A DNA stretch of 64,000 nt, taken from assembly GCA_964539305.1 (NCBI GenBank), contig CAZIIM010000004.1, positions 24,882 through 88,881 on the forward strand, written 5' to 3'. Under the pieces are notes generated by a model. It was not told the origin of the DNA, did no database searches, and worked only from the letters and a program-made list of their open reading frames with translations. The translations under genes were made by a program, and so were the position numbers. Below are positions 35,301-44,260 of the stretch, piece after piece. Source of the stretch: CAZNUM01 sp964539305 (GTDB lineage: Bacteria; Fidelibacterota; Marinisomatia; Marinisomatales; TCS55). Within the stretch, counting starts at the first letter, position 1; each line of letters begins with the position of its first letter.

Positions 35301-35750
35301 TTAGCGGATTTTCCGCCTTAGCGCCCTCGGTCGGTCCAGAATCTCTTTCATAATAATTGCCCGGCGGATACCATCCATATCGCTGAACATGGTTTCCCAT
35401 CCCCTGTGGTAAACATGCTGTTCATAAGGGGTGACTGTCGATAGCTCAAAACCGGAAAGCACTTTTTCTTCTTCCAGCGGAGGGGCAATGATCTCAGGTT
35501 CCCTTTCAGGGGGCTGATCGTCCATTTCCGGTGAGGTTTCATATTCCATCTCCGGTTCTTCAACCAGCTCCTCCTGAGCAAGATCCCCGAAGAGATTCTT
35601 GAAAAAATCAGATTGGGCCCACTCCGGCGTTGGTTCTGCTGCTTCTCCTTTTTCCAGACTGCGCCGGGTTGCCTTCTGCTGACGCCGTTTCATCATGGCC
35701 GACAGCAAGTAGAGAATGAGCAGAAAAAGCCAGTAGCCGAGCCCTTCCAT
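35301..35750 (-). CDS. Membrane-anchored hypothetical protein downstream of floA
   Basis: This 149-residue protein has one N-terminal helix (4-21), a basic segment KRRQQKATRR, a long acidic and proline-rich linker, and a conserved-looking C-terminus (IRRAIIMKEILDRPRALRRK). Start and stop codons of floA and this gene share a base (TAATG), so they are co-translated. A similar C-terminal 'AIIMKEIL' motif is known in hypothetical proteins of Bacteroidetes-like bacteria. The function is unknown; FloA-membrane-domain work is a guess. Confidence 0.7.
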   Translation of the reverse strand: MEGLGYWLFLLILYLLSAMMKRRQQKATRRSLEKGEAAEPTPEWAQSDFFKNLFGDLAQEELVEEPEMEYETSPEMDDQPPEREPEIIAPPLEEEKVLSGFELSTVTPYEQHVYHRGWETMFSDMDGIRRAIIMKEILDRPRALRRKIR

Positions 35751-36760
35751 TATTTACCTTTCTCCGGTGGCGCTTCCGTGGTATTAACATCCTTTGACCC
35801 TGAAATGGATTCGCGCATGGAGGTATCGGCCTGGATGTTTTTCATATTGATGTAGTCAAACACGCCCAGATTTCCCTCCCGGAAAGCCTGTGCCATCGCT
35901 TTAGGTACTTCTGCTTCTGCTTCCACAACCTTGGCCCGCATTTCCTGAATTCGAGCTTTCATCTCCTGTTCCAAGGCTACCGCCATGGCCCGGCGGGTTT
36001 CCGCCTTGGCTTGGGCGACCCGTAAATCCGCCTCTGCTTGATCCGCCTGGAGCTGGGCTCCGATATTTTTCCCCACATCCAGATCGGCAATGTCAATGGA
36101 AAGAATTTCAAAGGCTGTCCCTGCATCGAGACCTTTATTCAATACTGCTTTGGAAATATTGTCCGGATTTTCCAACACTTCTGAATAGGATGAGGCGGAG
36201 CCGATGGCGCTCACAATTCCTTCCCCGACCCGGGCAATAATCGTATCATCAGTGGCCCCCCCAACCAGACCGGGAATATTGGTCCGTACAGTCACTCGAG
36301 CCCGGGCTTTGAGTTCGATTCCGTCCTTTGCCACCGCTGACAAATACCCCTCCCGGGGAGCGTCAATCACTTTGGGATAGACACTGGTCTGGACCGCTGT
36401 TTTTACATCTCTTCCTGCCAGGTCAATGGCGGTGGCAATTTCAAACGGCAACGGGATTTTAGCCTTGTCGGCAGCAATGAGCGCCGCCACCACGTTGGCC
36501 ACATTTCCACCGGCCAGATAGTGGGTCTCAAGCATATCCGTTGATACATCCAATCCCGCTTTCTGACTGTTGATTACACTATCCACCACCAGACGCGGTG
36601 ATATTTTCCGCAGTCGCATCCGGATCAGATCAATAATCGTAATATGACCCAATCCAAGACTGACCACTGACTGGATCCACATCCCGATTGGTACGAAATA
36701 GAATAAAAGAAATACCAGTATAACCAGCATTGACAAGAGAAAAATGGATACAAAGTTCAT
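35750..36760 (-). CDS. floA: Flotillin-like protein FloA
   Basis: This 336-residue scaffold of functional membrane microdomains has an N-terminal membrane hairpin (about 5-40), the family phrase 'HITIIDLIRMRLRKISPR' (39-56) and a long Ala/Glu-rich C-terminal coiled coil (about 230-295). It starts 3 bases after nfeD, the usual partner of floA. The length agrees with YqfA/FloA proteins. Confidence 0.95.
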   Translation of the reverse strand: MNFVSIFLLSMLVILVFLLFYFVPIGMWIQSVVSLGLGHITIIDLIRMRLRKISPRLVVDSVINSQKAGLDVSTDMLETHYLAGGNVANVVAALIAADKAKIPLPFEIATAIDLAGRDVKTAVQTSVYPKVIDAPREGYLSAVAKDGIELKARARVTVRTNIPGLVGGATDDTIIARVGEGIVSAIGSASSYSEVLENPDNISKAVLNKGLDAGTAFEILSIDIADLDVGKNIGAQLQADQAEADLRVAQAKAETRRAMAVALEQEMKARIQEMRAKVVEAEAEVPKAMAQAFREGNLGVFDYINMKNIQADTSMRESISGSKDVNTTEAPPEKGK

Positions 36761-36763
36761 GAT

Positions 36764-38131
36764 TTACTCCTTTGACTCATGATTTAATTTTCTGACTACC
36801 ACCCGATTCCCGTCCACAGACAAAATCTTGACGGTTGAATTTTTTTCAATGAAATCTCCTTCACTGACGACAAATATTTTCTGATCATTCACCAGAATCC
36901 AGCCGGAAGGACGTAAATCCGTCTGTGCAATGCCATCCTTCCCCACCATGGATTCCAAGCCCAGGGAGATGCTGTAACCATATTCTGCTTTTTCCACCCC
37001 CGGTGATGTCAGTTTTTGCCAGAAAGATGTTTTTGTCATCAACTTAAACAGCAAAATAAGTCCAACCAATCCTCCGATGATACCGATGGTTAATCCCCAC
37101 AAGGCCATGGATTCAATATCACTACCCACAGGAATATCGGGTAGCAACAACCCATATAACCCCCATAGGAGTAAAAAGATCCCTCCGATCCCCGCGAACC
37201 CAAATCCGGGAATAAATAACATTTCAATTAACAGGAGAATAACTCCTCCCAATATGACCAATAAATCGGTCATGGTTGCCAATTCAGCAATATAGGAGGC
37301 GCTCAAGGATAAACCTAGGCAAATCAGCCCCACCGTGCCGGGGATGCCCCAACCAGGACTCTGGAGCTCAAATAGAATTCCTAGAAAACCGAAAGTGGTC
37401 AGGAGGGAAGCAACAATAGGATTGGTCAGAAACCGCACCAGCGACTCTGACCAGTTTTCACTTGAGCTATAGACTTCTGCATCTTCAAAACCAAGAAGGG
37501 TCAGTAGTTCATCGAACGACTCCGCTTTTCCATCGGCCATTTTGTATTTCAGGGCCTTTTCAGTCGTCAGGGTAATCAATTTCCCCTCTTTCCGACCTTC
37601 AAGATCCGTCACTTCAACCGAATCGCCATCGATGACAAGGTAGGTAAAATGTAGTTCTTCATCTACCATGCCTTTGGCAATTTCAATATTTCGGTTTCTT
37701 CTCTCGGCGGTGGAGGCCATTTCTTCCCGCATGTAACTAATCACCTTTTCGCTGGCCTTTTTACCGGACATATCTACCGCTGTTGCAGCTCCAATCGTAC
37801 CGCCACCAGTCATATAAATTTTCTCACAGGAGAGGGAAATAAGGGCCCCGGCAGAAATGGCCCGTCGGTTGATAAAGGCAATCGTAGGGATGGACGAACT
37901 TAAAATGGCGTCTTTAATCTGGGTAGCAGCATCCAGTCGTCCACCAAACGTGTCAATATCGAAAATAATCACATCGGCCCCTGCCTCCGTTGCCATGGAG
38001 ATACTGCGTTCGATATAGGGAGGAAGCCCTAAATCAATCACATCCTGAATAGGGACACGATAAACCAAACCTTCTGAAAAACCGATAGACAGGAGTAATA
38101 GGAGGATCAAGGAATGAAAACGATGACACAT
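36764..38131 (-). CDS. nfeD: NfeD-type membrane serine protease (ClpP class)
   Basis: This 455-residue protein has a signal peptide, an N-terminal ClpP-like protease domain with the nucleophile Ser in ISAGALISL (about 93-101), five or so helices (about 240-370), and a C-terminal OB-fold NfeD domain (about 390-450). It acts with FloA/stomatin-type partners in membrane quality control. It heads the nfeD-floA-hypothetical operon and is divergent from the acyltransferase gene. Confidence 0.93.
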   Translation of the reverse strand: MCHRFHSLILLLLLSIGFSEGLVYRVPIQDVIDLGLPPYIERSISMATEAGADVIIFDIDTFGGRLDAATQIKDAILSSSIPTIAFINRRAISAGALISLSCEKIYMTGGGTIGAATAVDMSGKKASEKVISYMREEMASTAERRNRNIEIAKGMVDEELHFTYLVIDGDSVEVTDLEGRKEGKLITLTTEKALKYKMADGKAESFDELLTLLGFEDAEVYSSSENWSESLVRFLTNPIVASLLTTFGFLGILFELQSPGWGIPGTVGLICLGLSLSASYIAELATMTDLLVILGGVILLLIEMLFIPGFGFAGIGGIFLLLWGLYGLLLPDIPVGSDIESMALWGLTIGIIGGLVGLILLFKLMTKTSFWQKLTSPGVEKAEYGYSISLGLESMVGKDGIAQTDLRPSGWILVNDQKIFVVSEGDFIEKNSTVKILSVDGNRVVVRKLNHESKE

Positions 38132-38148
38132 TTGTTTAATATTAGCCG

Positions 38149-38162
38149 TTATACACGTATAA
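38149..38162. promoter_or_regulatory. 14-bp palindrome in divergent promoter region
   Basis: TTATACACGTATAA is a perfect 6-2-6 inverted repeat, 18 bases upstream of the nfeD start and 69 bases upstream of the acyltransferase start. It may be an operator, or overlapping -10 elements of the two divergent promoters. No further support is visible. Confidence 0.35.
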
Positions 38163-38230
38163 AATCAATGTTGGTGAGTCGAAATTAGGTTAGATTTAAT
38201 TCATTTGTTGGTAGAAAGTATGCGCTCTAA

Positions 38231-39094
38231 ATGACCTGGAAAGCACGATTCACATACGGCCTGTTAAAATTCATCTCCAGAAATCTGGGATCAAAATCGA
38301 AACAAACCAGATTAAAATTGGCCCAACGGCTGGCATCATTTACTTACCACATCATTCCTATTCGGAAAAAACAGGCTGAATCGAATTTGAAAAAGGCTTT
38401 CCCTGAGAAATCTGCACACTGGATCAATCGGATTTTAAAGCGATGCTACATTTTATTTTGCAATAACTTTATCGAGTTTATTAGTCTCCCCAAATCATTT
38501 AAAGATGCTGATATAAAAATACTCGGTCAATCCTATTTGGAAGATGCTTTTCAGCACGGCCTGGGCGTCGTATTAATCACCGCTCATTTTGGGATGTGGG
38601 AGATGCTGGTTTACTGGCTGGGATTGGAAGGTTATCCCTGTTATGGAATCATTCAACGCCAGCGCAACCGGGGGGCTGATTTATTTTTTAAGGAAATCCG
38701 CGCCAACAGCAACGTCCAGCAAATGTACCGGAATACACCCATTGAAACGATGAGCCAGGTCCTCAGAGATGGAAATCTTCTTATTTTAGCCAGCGATCAG
38801 GATGCCCGTAAACGGGGAATCTTTGTGAACTTTTTCCACCAATTATCATCAACACCCAGAGGGGCCGCCGTTTTCCACCTGCGTACGAAAGCACCGGCTA
38901 TTTTCGCCACGGCGTACCAAAACAGGGAAGGGGGCCTTACCTTTCAATTCCAGCCCATTAATGTTAATGGGGACGAAACAGTTGCTTCTTTTACCCAGAC
39001 CTATACCACCATGCTGGAAGAAATGGTCCGGAAACATCCTGACCATTATTTCTGGTTTCATCGCAAATGGAAAACAAAGGCACCGACGGCTTGA
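38231..39094 (+). CDS. Lipid A biosynthesis-type acyltransferase (LpxL/HtrB family)
   Basis: This 287-residue member of the lysophospholipid acyltransferase superfamily has the catalytic motif HFGMWE (HxxxxE, about residues 118-123), SDQDARKRGIFVNFF (about 192-206) and the C-terminal WFHRKWK. It adds a secondary acyl chain to lipid A from acyl-ACP at the inner membrane. It matches the lpx genes downstream in the window. The 3' end overlaps tsaC by 28 bases. Confidence 0.9.
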   Translation: MTWKARFTYGLLKFISRNLGSKSKQTRLKLAQRLASFTYHIIPIRKKQAESNLKKAFPEKSAHWINRILKRCYILFCNNFIEFISLPKSFKDADIKILGQSYLEDAFQHGLGVVLITAHFGMWEMLVYWLGLEGYPCYGIIQRQRNRGADLFFKEIRANSNVQQMYRNTPIETMSQVLRDGNLLILASDQDARKRGIFVNFFHQLSSTPRGAAVFHLRTKAPAIFATAYQNREGGLTFQFQPINVNGDETVASFTQTYTTMLEEMVRKHPDHYFWFHRKWKTKAPTA

Positions 39095-39675
39095 TTCCAC
39101 CTAAACGGATTTCACTCAAATCGAGAAACGCCATCCAGCTGGCAGGAAAAGCAATTCTGTTTGGAGGCCTAATCGTTTATCCGACGGATACACTGTATGG
39201 GTTCGGCGTGGATGCCCGTAACGGGGAAGCCATCCGCCGCTTGAATCGGGTGAAGGGAAGAAGGAAAACACCCATAAGTATCATCGCACCAGATCAGAAT
39301 ACAGTATTAAACTGGACCACCATTTCGTATGAAGACTGGGAACTGGTAAAACAATATTTACGGGGTTCCACTACAATCATCTTACCAGTAAAAAAGAACA
39401 TTGTTCATCCGGAAATCATGGGTCCCGGTCATACCCTGGGCATCCGGATCCCGGCGCACCCGTTTGGGTGCAAACTAGTAGGACGGCTGGGATTCCCCAT
39501 CACAACGACCAGTGTCAACCGAACCGGAAGCCCTCCGCTGAATGACCCCGATTTAATTCAGGAGCAGTTTGGAGAAAAAATTGACATACTTATCGATGGA
39601 GGCTCGCTCCCAACTTCTAGCGGATCCACTATCTATAAACTGGAAAAATCAAAATTAAAAATTGTCCGGCCGTGA
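39067..39675 (+). CDS. tsaC: L-threonylcarbamoyladenylate synthase (TsaC/Sua5/YrdC)
   Basis: This 202-residue YrdC-domain protein makes threonylcarbamoyl-AMP for tRNA t6A37. It contains the nucleotide site 'YPTDTLYGFGVDA' (about 38-50), 'KGRRKTPISI' and SVNRTGSPP. It overlaps the acyltransferase gene by 28 bases and the DUF3108 gene by 4 (GTGA). The length fits the short form without a Sua5 C-terminal domain. Confidence 0.93.
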   Translation: MENKGTDGLIPPKRISLKSRNAIQLAGKAILFGGLIVYPTDTLYGFGVDARNGEAIRRLNRVKGRRKTPISIIAPDQNTVLNWTTISYEDWELVKQYLRGSTTIILPVKKNIVHPEIMGPGHTLGIRIPAHPFGCKLVGRLGFPITTTSVNRTGSPPLNDPDLIQEQFGEKIDILIDGGSLPTSSGSTIYKLEKSKLKIVRP

Positions 39676-40394
39676 AGAACCTGTTTTTCACGCTTGCCAT
39701 TGCCATTAGTCTGCTTCCGGTCAACTTGGCTGGACAGGACATCCCTTTTCGGGTGGGAGAATCCCTGATTTATAACGCCGAGTTTAACCACATTCCTGTG
39801 GGGGAAGCGGTACTACAAGTACACGGCATGGATACAATCAACGGTAACCCATCCTATCACGTAAGCTTCTCAGCCCGCACCGGTCGGCTGGCAGATCAGA
39901 TTTTTAAAATTCGTGATCGGGTGGACATCTGGATGGACGAAACAAAACTCTATACCCATAAATTGAGAAAAAAAATCAGGGAGGGACCCTACAAACGGAA
40001 AATAAATATGCTTGTTGACTATGAAAAAATGATCGCTATCACCAACAAGGATACGAATATCATTGATTTTGAAGTCCGGGATCCTTATTCCATGTTTTAT
40101 TATTTAAGGACTGTGCCACTGGAAATCAATCAACCCATGGTCTTTTCAACGTATGAGAATAAGAAAAATACTAAGTTTAACCTTATTGTGACGGGGAAAG
40201 AAATCATAAAAGCGCCCTTAGGCAGTTACATCTGTAAAGTGGTTAAACCCTATAAGAAAGGGAAAACCCTATTTAAAAATCAGGGGGATATGCAGATCTG
40301 GTTTACGGATGACAAGGATCGCCTGCCACTAAAGATTCAAATCAAGTTGAAATACGGGTCAATGACTCTTTACTTGAGGCAGGTTAATTTGTAA
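39672..40394 (+). CDS. DUF3108 periplasmic protein
   Basis: This 240-residue exported protein has a signal peptide (1-21, ending LAGQ) and a DUF3108 body (about 25-235), with FRVGESLIYNAEFNHIPVGE at its start. The family is common in Gram-negative bacteria and has no assigned biochemical role; an envelope role is suspected. It starts at GTG overlapping the tsaC stop (GTGA). The 3' end overlaps the convergent rseP by 11 bases. Confidence 0.85.
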   Translation: MKNLFFTLAIAISLLPVNLAGQDIPFRVGESLIYNAEFNHIPVGEAVLQVHGMDTINGNPSYHVSFSARTGRLADQIFKIRDRVDIWMDETKLYTHKLRKKIREGPYKRKINMLVDYEKMIAITNKDTNIIDFEVRDPYSMFYYLRTVPLEINQPMVFSTYENKKNTKFNLIVTGKEIIKAPLGSYICKVVKPYKKGKTLFKNQGDMQIWFTDDKDRLPLKIQIKLKYGSMTLYLRQVNL

Positions 40395-41553
40395 ACAAGC
40401 GGCCGATATCGTTTACAATAACGGTCACCATTAACAACAATAACAAGGTCATTCCGATTTGTTGAACGATCATGCGTGTGCGGGTCGTCAAGGGACGGCG
40501 AATGGTACCTTCAATCACTGTAATTAGGATATGTCCGCCGTCCAGCCCTGGGATCGGCAGAACATTCAAAAATGCCAGGTTACAGCTAATCAAAGCCATT
40601 AATGTGAGCAAGGGAATCCAGCCGGCCCGGGCCGACTCTCCCGCCAGTTGAGCAATTAAAATAGGGCCGCCAATATCCTTGATTGAGGCTTCACCGCTGG
40701 TAATCATACGAATGGACAGTATCAGTAACCCAAAGCCCTTGGCCGTGGAAACAGCCCCCGTTTTCAATCCTTCCACAAACGTAATTGGTTCATAATTAAA
40801 CTGAGGATATATCCCGATGACTCCCACCGTATCACCCGTGGCAGCCGTTACATTGGATTTAGTGGTCAGTTGGATTGTTCGTTTTTCTCCCTCCCGCTCA
40901 TAAGTTAATGTAATTTCTGTTTCAGGAACCGCATGGATGATTTTTGTCAGATCATTCCAAGTGGAGACAGGCTGATTATTAATATCCACAATCCGGTCAC
41001 CAGGTGACAGTCCAGCCGATTCCGCCGGCATTCCTGAGACCAGTTCTGAAATAACCGGTTCTTCTGAAACCACCGGTTTCCCCATATGGAGAGCCACCCC
41101 TGTAAAAATAATATAGGCCAGCAAAACATTCATAATCACTCCGGCGCTCATAAACCAGATCTGGGCCCACCGGGATTTACTCATCAATTCATCCGGCTTG
41201 TGTTCAATAGTGGTGTCCAGACTCTCATCAATAATTCCAGCAACTTTTACATAACCCCCTAGTGGAATGATAGATAGACAATATTCTGTCAAACTACCCC
41301 TCTTCCCCGGCCTTGAGATAAAAAAGGATTTCACCGGCGTCCATCGCAATTTGCCCTGATTATCACGGGCGAAGAAAAACAGTCGCACATCCCAGCCATC
41401 CGAAATTGATGTAAAGGTGAAAACCCGGGGGGGATAACCGATAGAAAAACGATTTACCCGAACTCCAATCGATCTGGCAGCTAAATAGTGTCCCAGCTCG
41501 TGGACAAAAATCAATACTCCTAATACAACAATGGTAGCCCAAAGTGTCGTCAT
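40384..41553 (-). CDS. rseP: Site-2 intramembrane metalloprotease RseP
   Basis: This 389-residue inner-membrane protease has the zinc motif HELGH (18-22), a PDZ domain (about 165-240; PAESAGLSPGDRIVDINNQP) and the C-terminal LDGGH (about 343-347) that supplies the third ligand. It cleaves anti-sigma factors and signal-peptide remnants in the membrane. It is the last gene of the envelope operon, after dxr, an order seen in many bacteria. Confidence 0.95.
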   Translation of the reverse strand: MTTLWATIVVLGVLIFVHELGHYLAARSIGVRVNRFSIGYPPRVFTFTSISDGWDVRLFFFARDNQGKLRWTPVKSFFISRPGKRGSLTEYCLSIIPLGGYVKVAGIIDESLDTTIEHKPDELMSKSRWAQIWFMSAGVIMNVLLAYIIFTGVALHMGKPVVSEEPVISELVSGMPAESAGLSPGDRIVDINNQPVSTWNDLTKIIHAVPETEITLTYEREGEKRTIQLTTKSNVTAATGDTVGVIGIYPQFNYEPITFVEGLKTGAVSTAKGFGLLILSIRMITSGEASIKDIGGPILIAQLAGESARAGWIPLLTLMALISCNLAFLNVLPIPGLDGGHILITVIEGTIRRPLTTRTRMIVQQIGMTLLLLLMVTVIVNDIGRLFTN

Positions 41554-41616
41554 AATCTTAATACCTTAAAAATGGGGTTTTCTCCCGTTCGTTCGACTAA
41601 AAATATGATACGGTTT

Positions 41617-42762
41617 TCAAACCGATGTTACAAACTCTTTTGTCCACTTCTCCAGTGCCCGCAAGTCTTCCAGTCCCGGCGTTTCTACCCAAGGATGCTT
41701 GCGGCAGGCTTCCTCAATGATTCTGGGAATATCCGTGAATTTCACTTCCTTTCTCAGGAACCGGTAGACCGCCTGTTCATTGGCCACATTCAAAACCGCA
41801 GGGGTGGTCCCTCCTGCTCTCAAGGCGTCGTAAGCCAGCTGAATGCAGGGGAATCGCTCCATGTCAGGAGGTTCAAACGTCAATGACTGGACCGCAATCA
41901 AATCCAATTGCTCCCAGGTTGCCGGTTGGTGCCGGGGATAGGTGAGGGCATATTGAATGGGAATTTTCATATCCGGGATCCCCAGTTGGGCCTTCACGGA
42001 CTTATCCTTGAATTCGACCATAGAATGAATGATGGACTGAGGATGGACCACAATATCCACTTTATCCGGGCCAAGGCCAAATAACCAATGGGCCTCGATC
42101 ACTTCCAGACCCTTGTTCATCATGGTGGCAGAATCAACCGTAATCTTATCCCCCATGTCCCAGTTGGGATGATTCAGGGCTTCCTCCGGGGTAATCCCGG
42201 GGAATGTATCAAGCGCCCGCTGCCGAAAGGGGCCCCCGCTACCTGTCAGAATAATCCGTTCAACATCATCCATCATCTCTCCCGCCAGACATTGCCAAAT
42301 GGCGGAATGTTCACTATCCACCGGGAAGATAAGGGCGTTACTCTTTTTCTGCTCCTCTTCAATCAGCTGACCGGCCATGACCAGGCTTTCCTTGTTACTT
42401 AAAACCACATTGACGCCTGCCTGAATTGCCATTAGGGTCGGTTCCATCCCGGCAGCACCCACCAGACCGTTCAACAGAAGATCCTGGTCCCGGCGGCCCG
42501 CCAACTCCAAGAGCCCCTCCCGTCCGCTCAACACTTCAATGCCCAAATCACTGAGCGCCGTTTTTACCTGATTTTCTTTCTCCCTATCGCCAATAACCAC
42601 TGTCTCAGGCAAATATCGCTTCGCCTGGGATATCAACCGATCGTGATTCCGGTAAGCCGAAAGGCCAACCAGTTCAAACTCTTCCCGGAAGCGTTCAAAG
42701 ACTTCCAGGGCATTTAAACCAATAGATCCGGTGGACCCCAGGATGGTTAAACGTTTTTGCAC
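41617..42762 (-). CDS. dxr: 1-deoxy-D-xylulose-5-phosphate reductoisomerase
   Basis: This 381-residue enzyme makes methylerythritol phosphate, the first committed step of the MEP isoprenoid pathway. It has the NADPH motif GSTGSIGLNAL (9-19), SNKESLVMAG (about 121-130), the substrate-binding GSGGPFR and the metal-ligand segment PVDSEHSAIWQ. Its isoprenoid product feeds UppS in the same operon. The start overlaps the stop of the hypothetical gene upstream (TAATG). Confidence 0.97.
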   Translation of the reverse strand: MQKRLTILGSTGSIGLNALEVFERFREEFELVGLSAYRNHDRLISQAKRYLPETVVIGDREKENQVKTALSDLGIEVLSGREGLLELAGRRDQDLLLNGLVGAAGMEPTLMAIQAGVNVVLSNKESLVMAGQLIEEEQKKSNALIFPVDSEHSAIWQCLAGEMMDDVERIILTGSGGPFRQRALDTFPGITPEEALNHPNWDMGDKITVDSATMMNKGLEVIEAHWLFGLGPDKVDIVVHPQSIIHSMVEFKDKSVKAQLGIPDMKIPIQYALTYPRHQPATWEQLDLIAVQSLTFEPPDMERFPCIQLAYDALRAGGTTPAVLNVANEQAVYRFLRKEVKFTDIPRIIEEACRKHPWVETPGLEDLRALEKWTKEFVTSV

Positions 42763-43469
42763 TAATTGAATTCCAGGTTAAAGTCCATGAAAATAGAGAC
42801 GAATTTAGTATTCCCAGTTATTTGTGGTACCAGGGATACGCCCCTGAATCGAAACAGGGCACCAATATTTACATAGGCCAATTTCCTGCCCATTTTTTGG
42901 GGAAAAGCCGGGTTTACACTCTGGTTAAAACGAACCTTAAATTGATTGGATTGAAGTGATACAAACACCGGGACTGTTTTCACAGAAAAGACGCGTCTCA
43001 CGGCAAAGGTGTAGGAATTAAGGTAATATTGCTCCACCACTTCTAACCGTCCCACGTCCGCACTTAGTTCCCAAAAGGATTCTGTCTTTTTTGCCTCCGG
43101 CCTGAGGCTTAAACCAAATCCCCATAACTGAAGCAACGTACTCCCGGTAGTAATGTCTCCAATTTTCCCCCGCACAGTCAGATTCGGTGTTACCCACAAT
43201 GAACCATGAAACGCAGGGAACCATTTAAGGGAGGAGTTCCCACGGGTTAAATCCATGCCATTTGCAAGAACGAGCCCCGTATGGAGACGACGATTGGATG
43301 CGGGCGATAAAAAAGGGTTGAAACCAACGATTAATGCTCCTTGATTAAACAGGGGTAAAACAGTGGACTCAAACTCCGCCGGAGGTGTGTCATTCAAATC
43401 AAAATTGGTCCACTGCGCTGACAGAGAAGACAGGCAGATAATACAAAACAGGCTCAGGGTTCGATTCAT
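42762..43469 (-). CDS. Hypothetical outer-membrane protein in the lpx operon
   Basis: This 235-residue protein has a signal peptide (1-18, ending LSA) and alternating beta-strand-like segments to the end (MDFNLEFN), so a small barrel is likely. It lies between lpxA and dxr, overlapping the dxr start (TAATG). The insertion of an outer-membrane protein here is unusual. I recognise no family. It may be a lineage-specific envelope protein. Confidence 0.62.
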   Translation of the reverse strand: MNRTLSLFCIICLSSLSAQWTNFDLNDTPPAEFESTVLPLFNQGALIVGFNPFLSPASNRRLHTGLVLANGMDLTRGNSSLKWFPAFHGSLWVTPNLTVRGKIGDITTGSTLLQLWGFGLSLRPEAKKTESFWELSADVGRLEVVEQYYLNSYTFAVRRVFSVKTVPVFVSLQSNQFKVRFNQSVNPAFPQKMGRKLAYVNIGALFRFRGVSLVPQITGNTKFVSIFMDFNLEFN

Positions 43470-43490
43470 ATTGAACCAAAAAATTAGTGA

Positions 43491-44258
43491 TTAAATAATA
43501 CCCCGTTCGCTTGATTCGATGAAATGGATGATCTTGGTTACTTCCGGTGTTTTTTCTAGATCACGCTTGATTTTTTTCAACGCTTCAGAACGGGAGGCCT
43601 TATTTAGAAAATATTCTTTATACACTTTTTTAATTATATCCCGGGTTTCGGCTGGGAATCCTCTCCGGCGTAAGCCAATCCGGTTAATTCCTCCGAATCG
43701 CAAGGGTTCCCCTGCCGCCAGAATGTAGGGGGGCACGTCCTGAACAATCCGGTATCCACCACCGACAAAGGCATGTTCCCCCACCCGACAAAACTGATGG
43801 ATTAAAACACCACCACCCAACGACGCCCACACTCCGATTTCCACATGTCCGCCCAGGGTAACGAGATTGGCAAGGATGGCGTGATCTCCAACAAAACAAT
43901 CGTGGGCAACATGAACATAAGCCATCAATAAAACATCACTTCCAATCATTGTTTTCCCCAGGGCAGCGGTACCGCGGTTTATGGTCACTGATTCACGAAC
44001 GATGACCCGATCCCCGATTTCAACCTTCGTTTTCTCCCCTTTATATTTCAGGTCCTGGGGAGCTTCACCGATGGAACAGTTATGATAAATCTGGCATTGT
44101 TTGCCAATCGTCGTTCCGGAACAAATGGTGGTAAAATTTCCAACCGTTGTACCGTCTTGAATTCGGACGTCCGGTTCAATAACGGAATAGGCGCCAATGG
44201 ATACACCCTCCCCCAGTTCTGCTTCCGGTGAAATGATCGCCGAAGGATGGATCGAAAT
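43491..44258 (-). CDS. lpxA: UDP-N-acetylglucosamine acyltransferase with ATT start
   Basis: This enzyme carries out the first step of lipid A synthesis. The left-handed beta-helix hexapeptides run through residues 1-190, and the catalytic His is in VAHDCF. The open frame with a standard start (GTG 43988) would lose the first 90 residues, but those residues read cleanly as LpxA (SIHPSAIISPEAELG at the N-terminus). Between the end of lpxC/fabZ and that GTG there is no ATG, GTG or TTG in frame. ATT at 44258-44256 lies 7 bases after AGGAG (44266-44270) and gives 255 residues, the normal length. Confidence 0.85.
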   Translation of the reverse strand: MSIHPSAIISPEAELGEGVSIGAYSVIEPDVRIQDGTTVGNFTTICSGTTIGKQCQIYHNCSIGEAPQDLKYKGEKTKVEIGDRVIVRESVTINRGTAALGKTMIGSDVLLMAYVHVAHDCFVGDHAILANLVTLGGHVEIGVWASLGGGVLIHQFCRVGEHAFVGGGYRIVQDVPPYILAAGEPLRFGGINRIGLRRRGFPAETRDIIKKVYKEYFLNKASRSEALKKIKRDLEKTPEVTKIIHFIESSERGII

Positions 44259-44260
44259 CG

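Noticed and set aside
43491..43988. Short lpxA from an internal GTG
   Set aside because: This would remove the first 90 residues, which are clearly conserved LpxA sequence in the same open frame.
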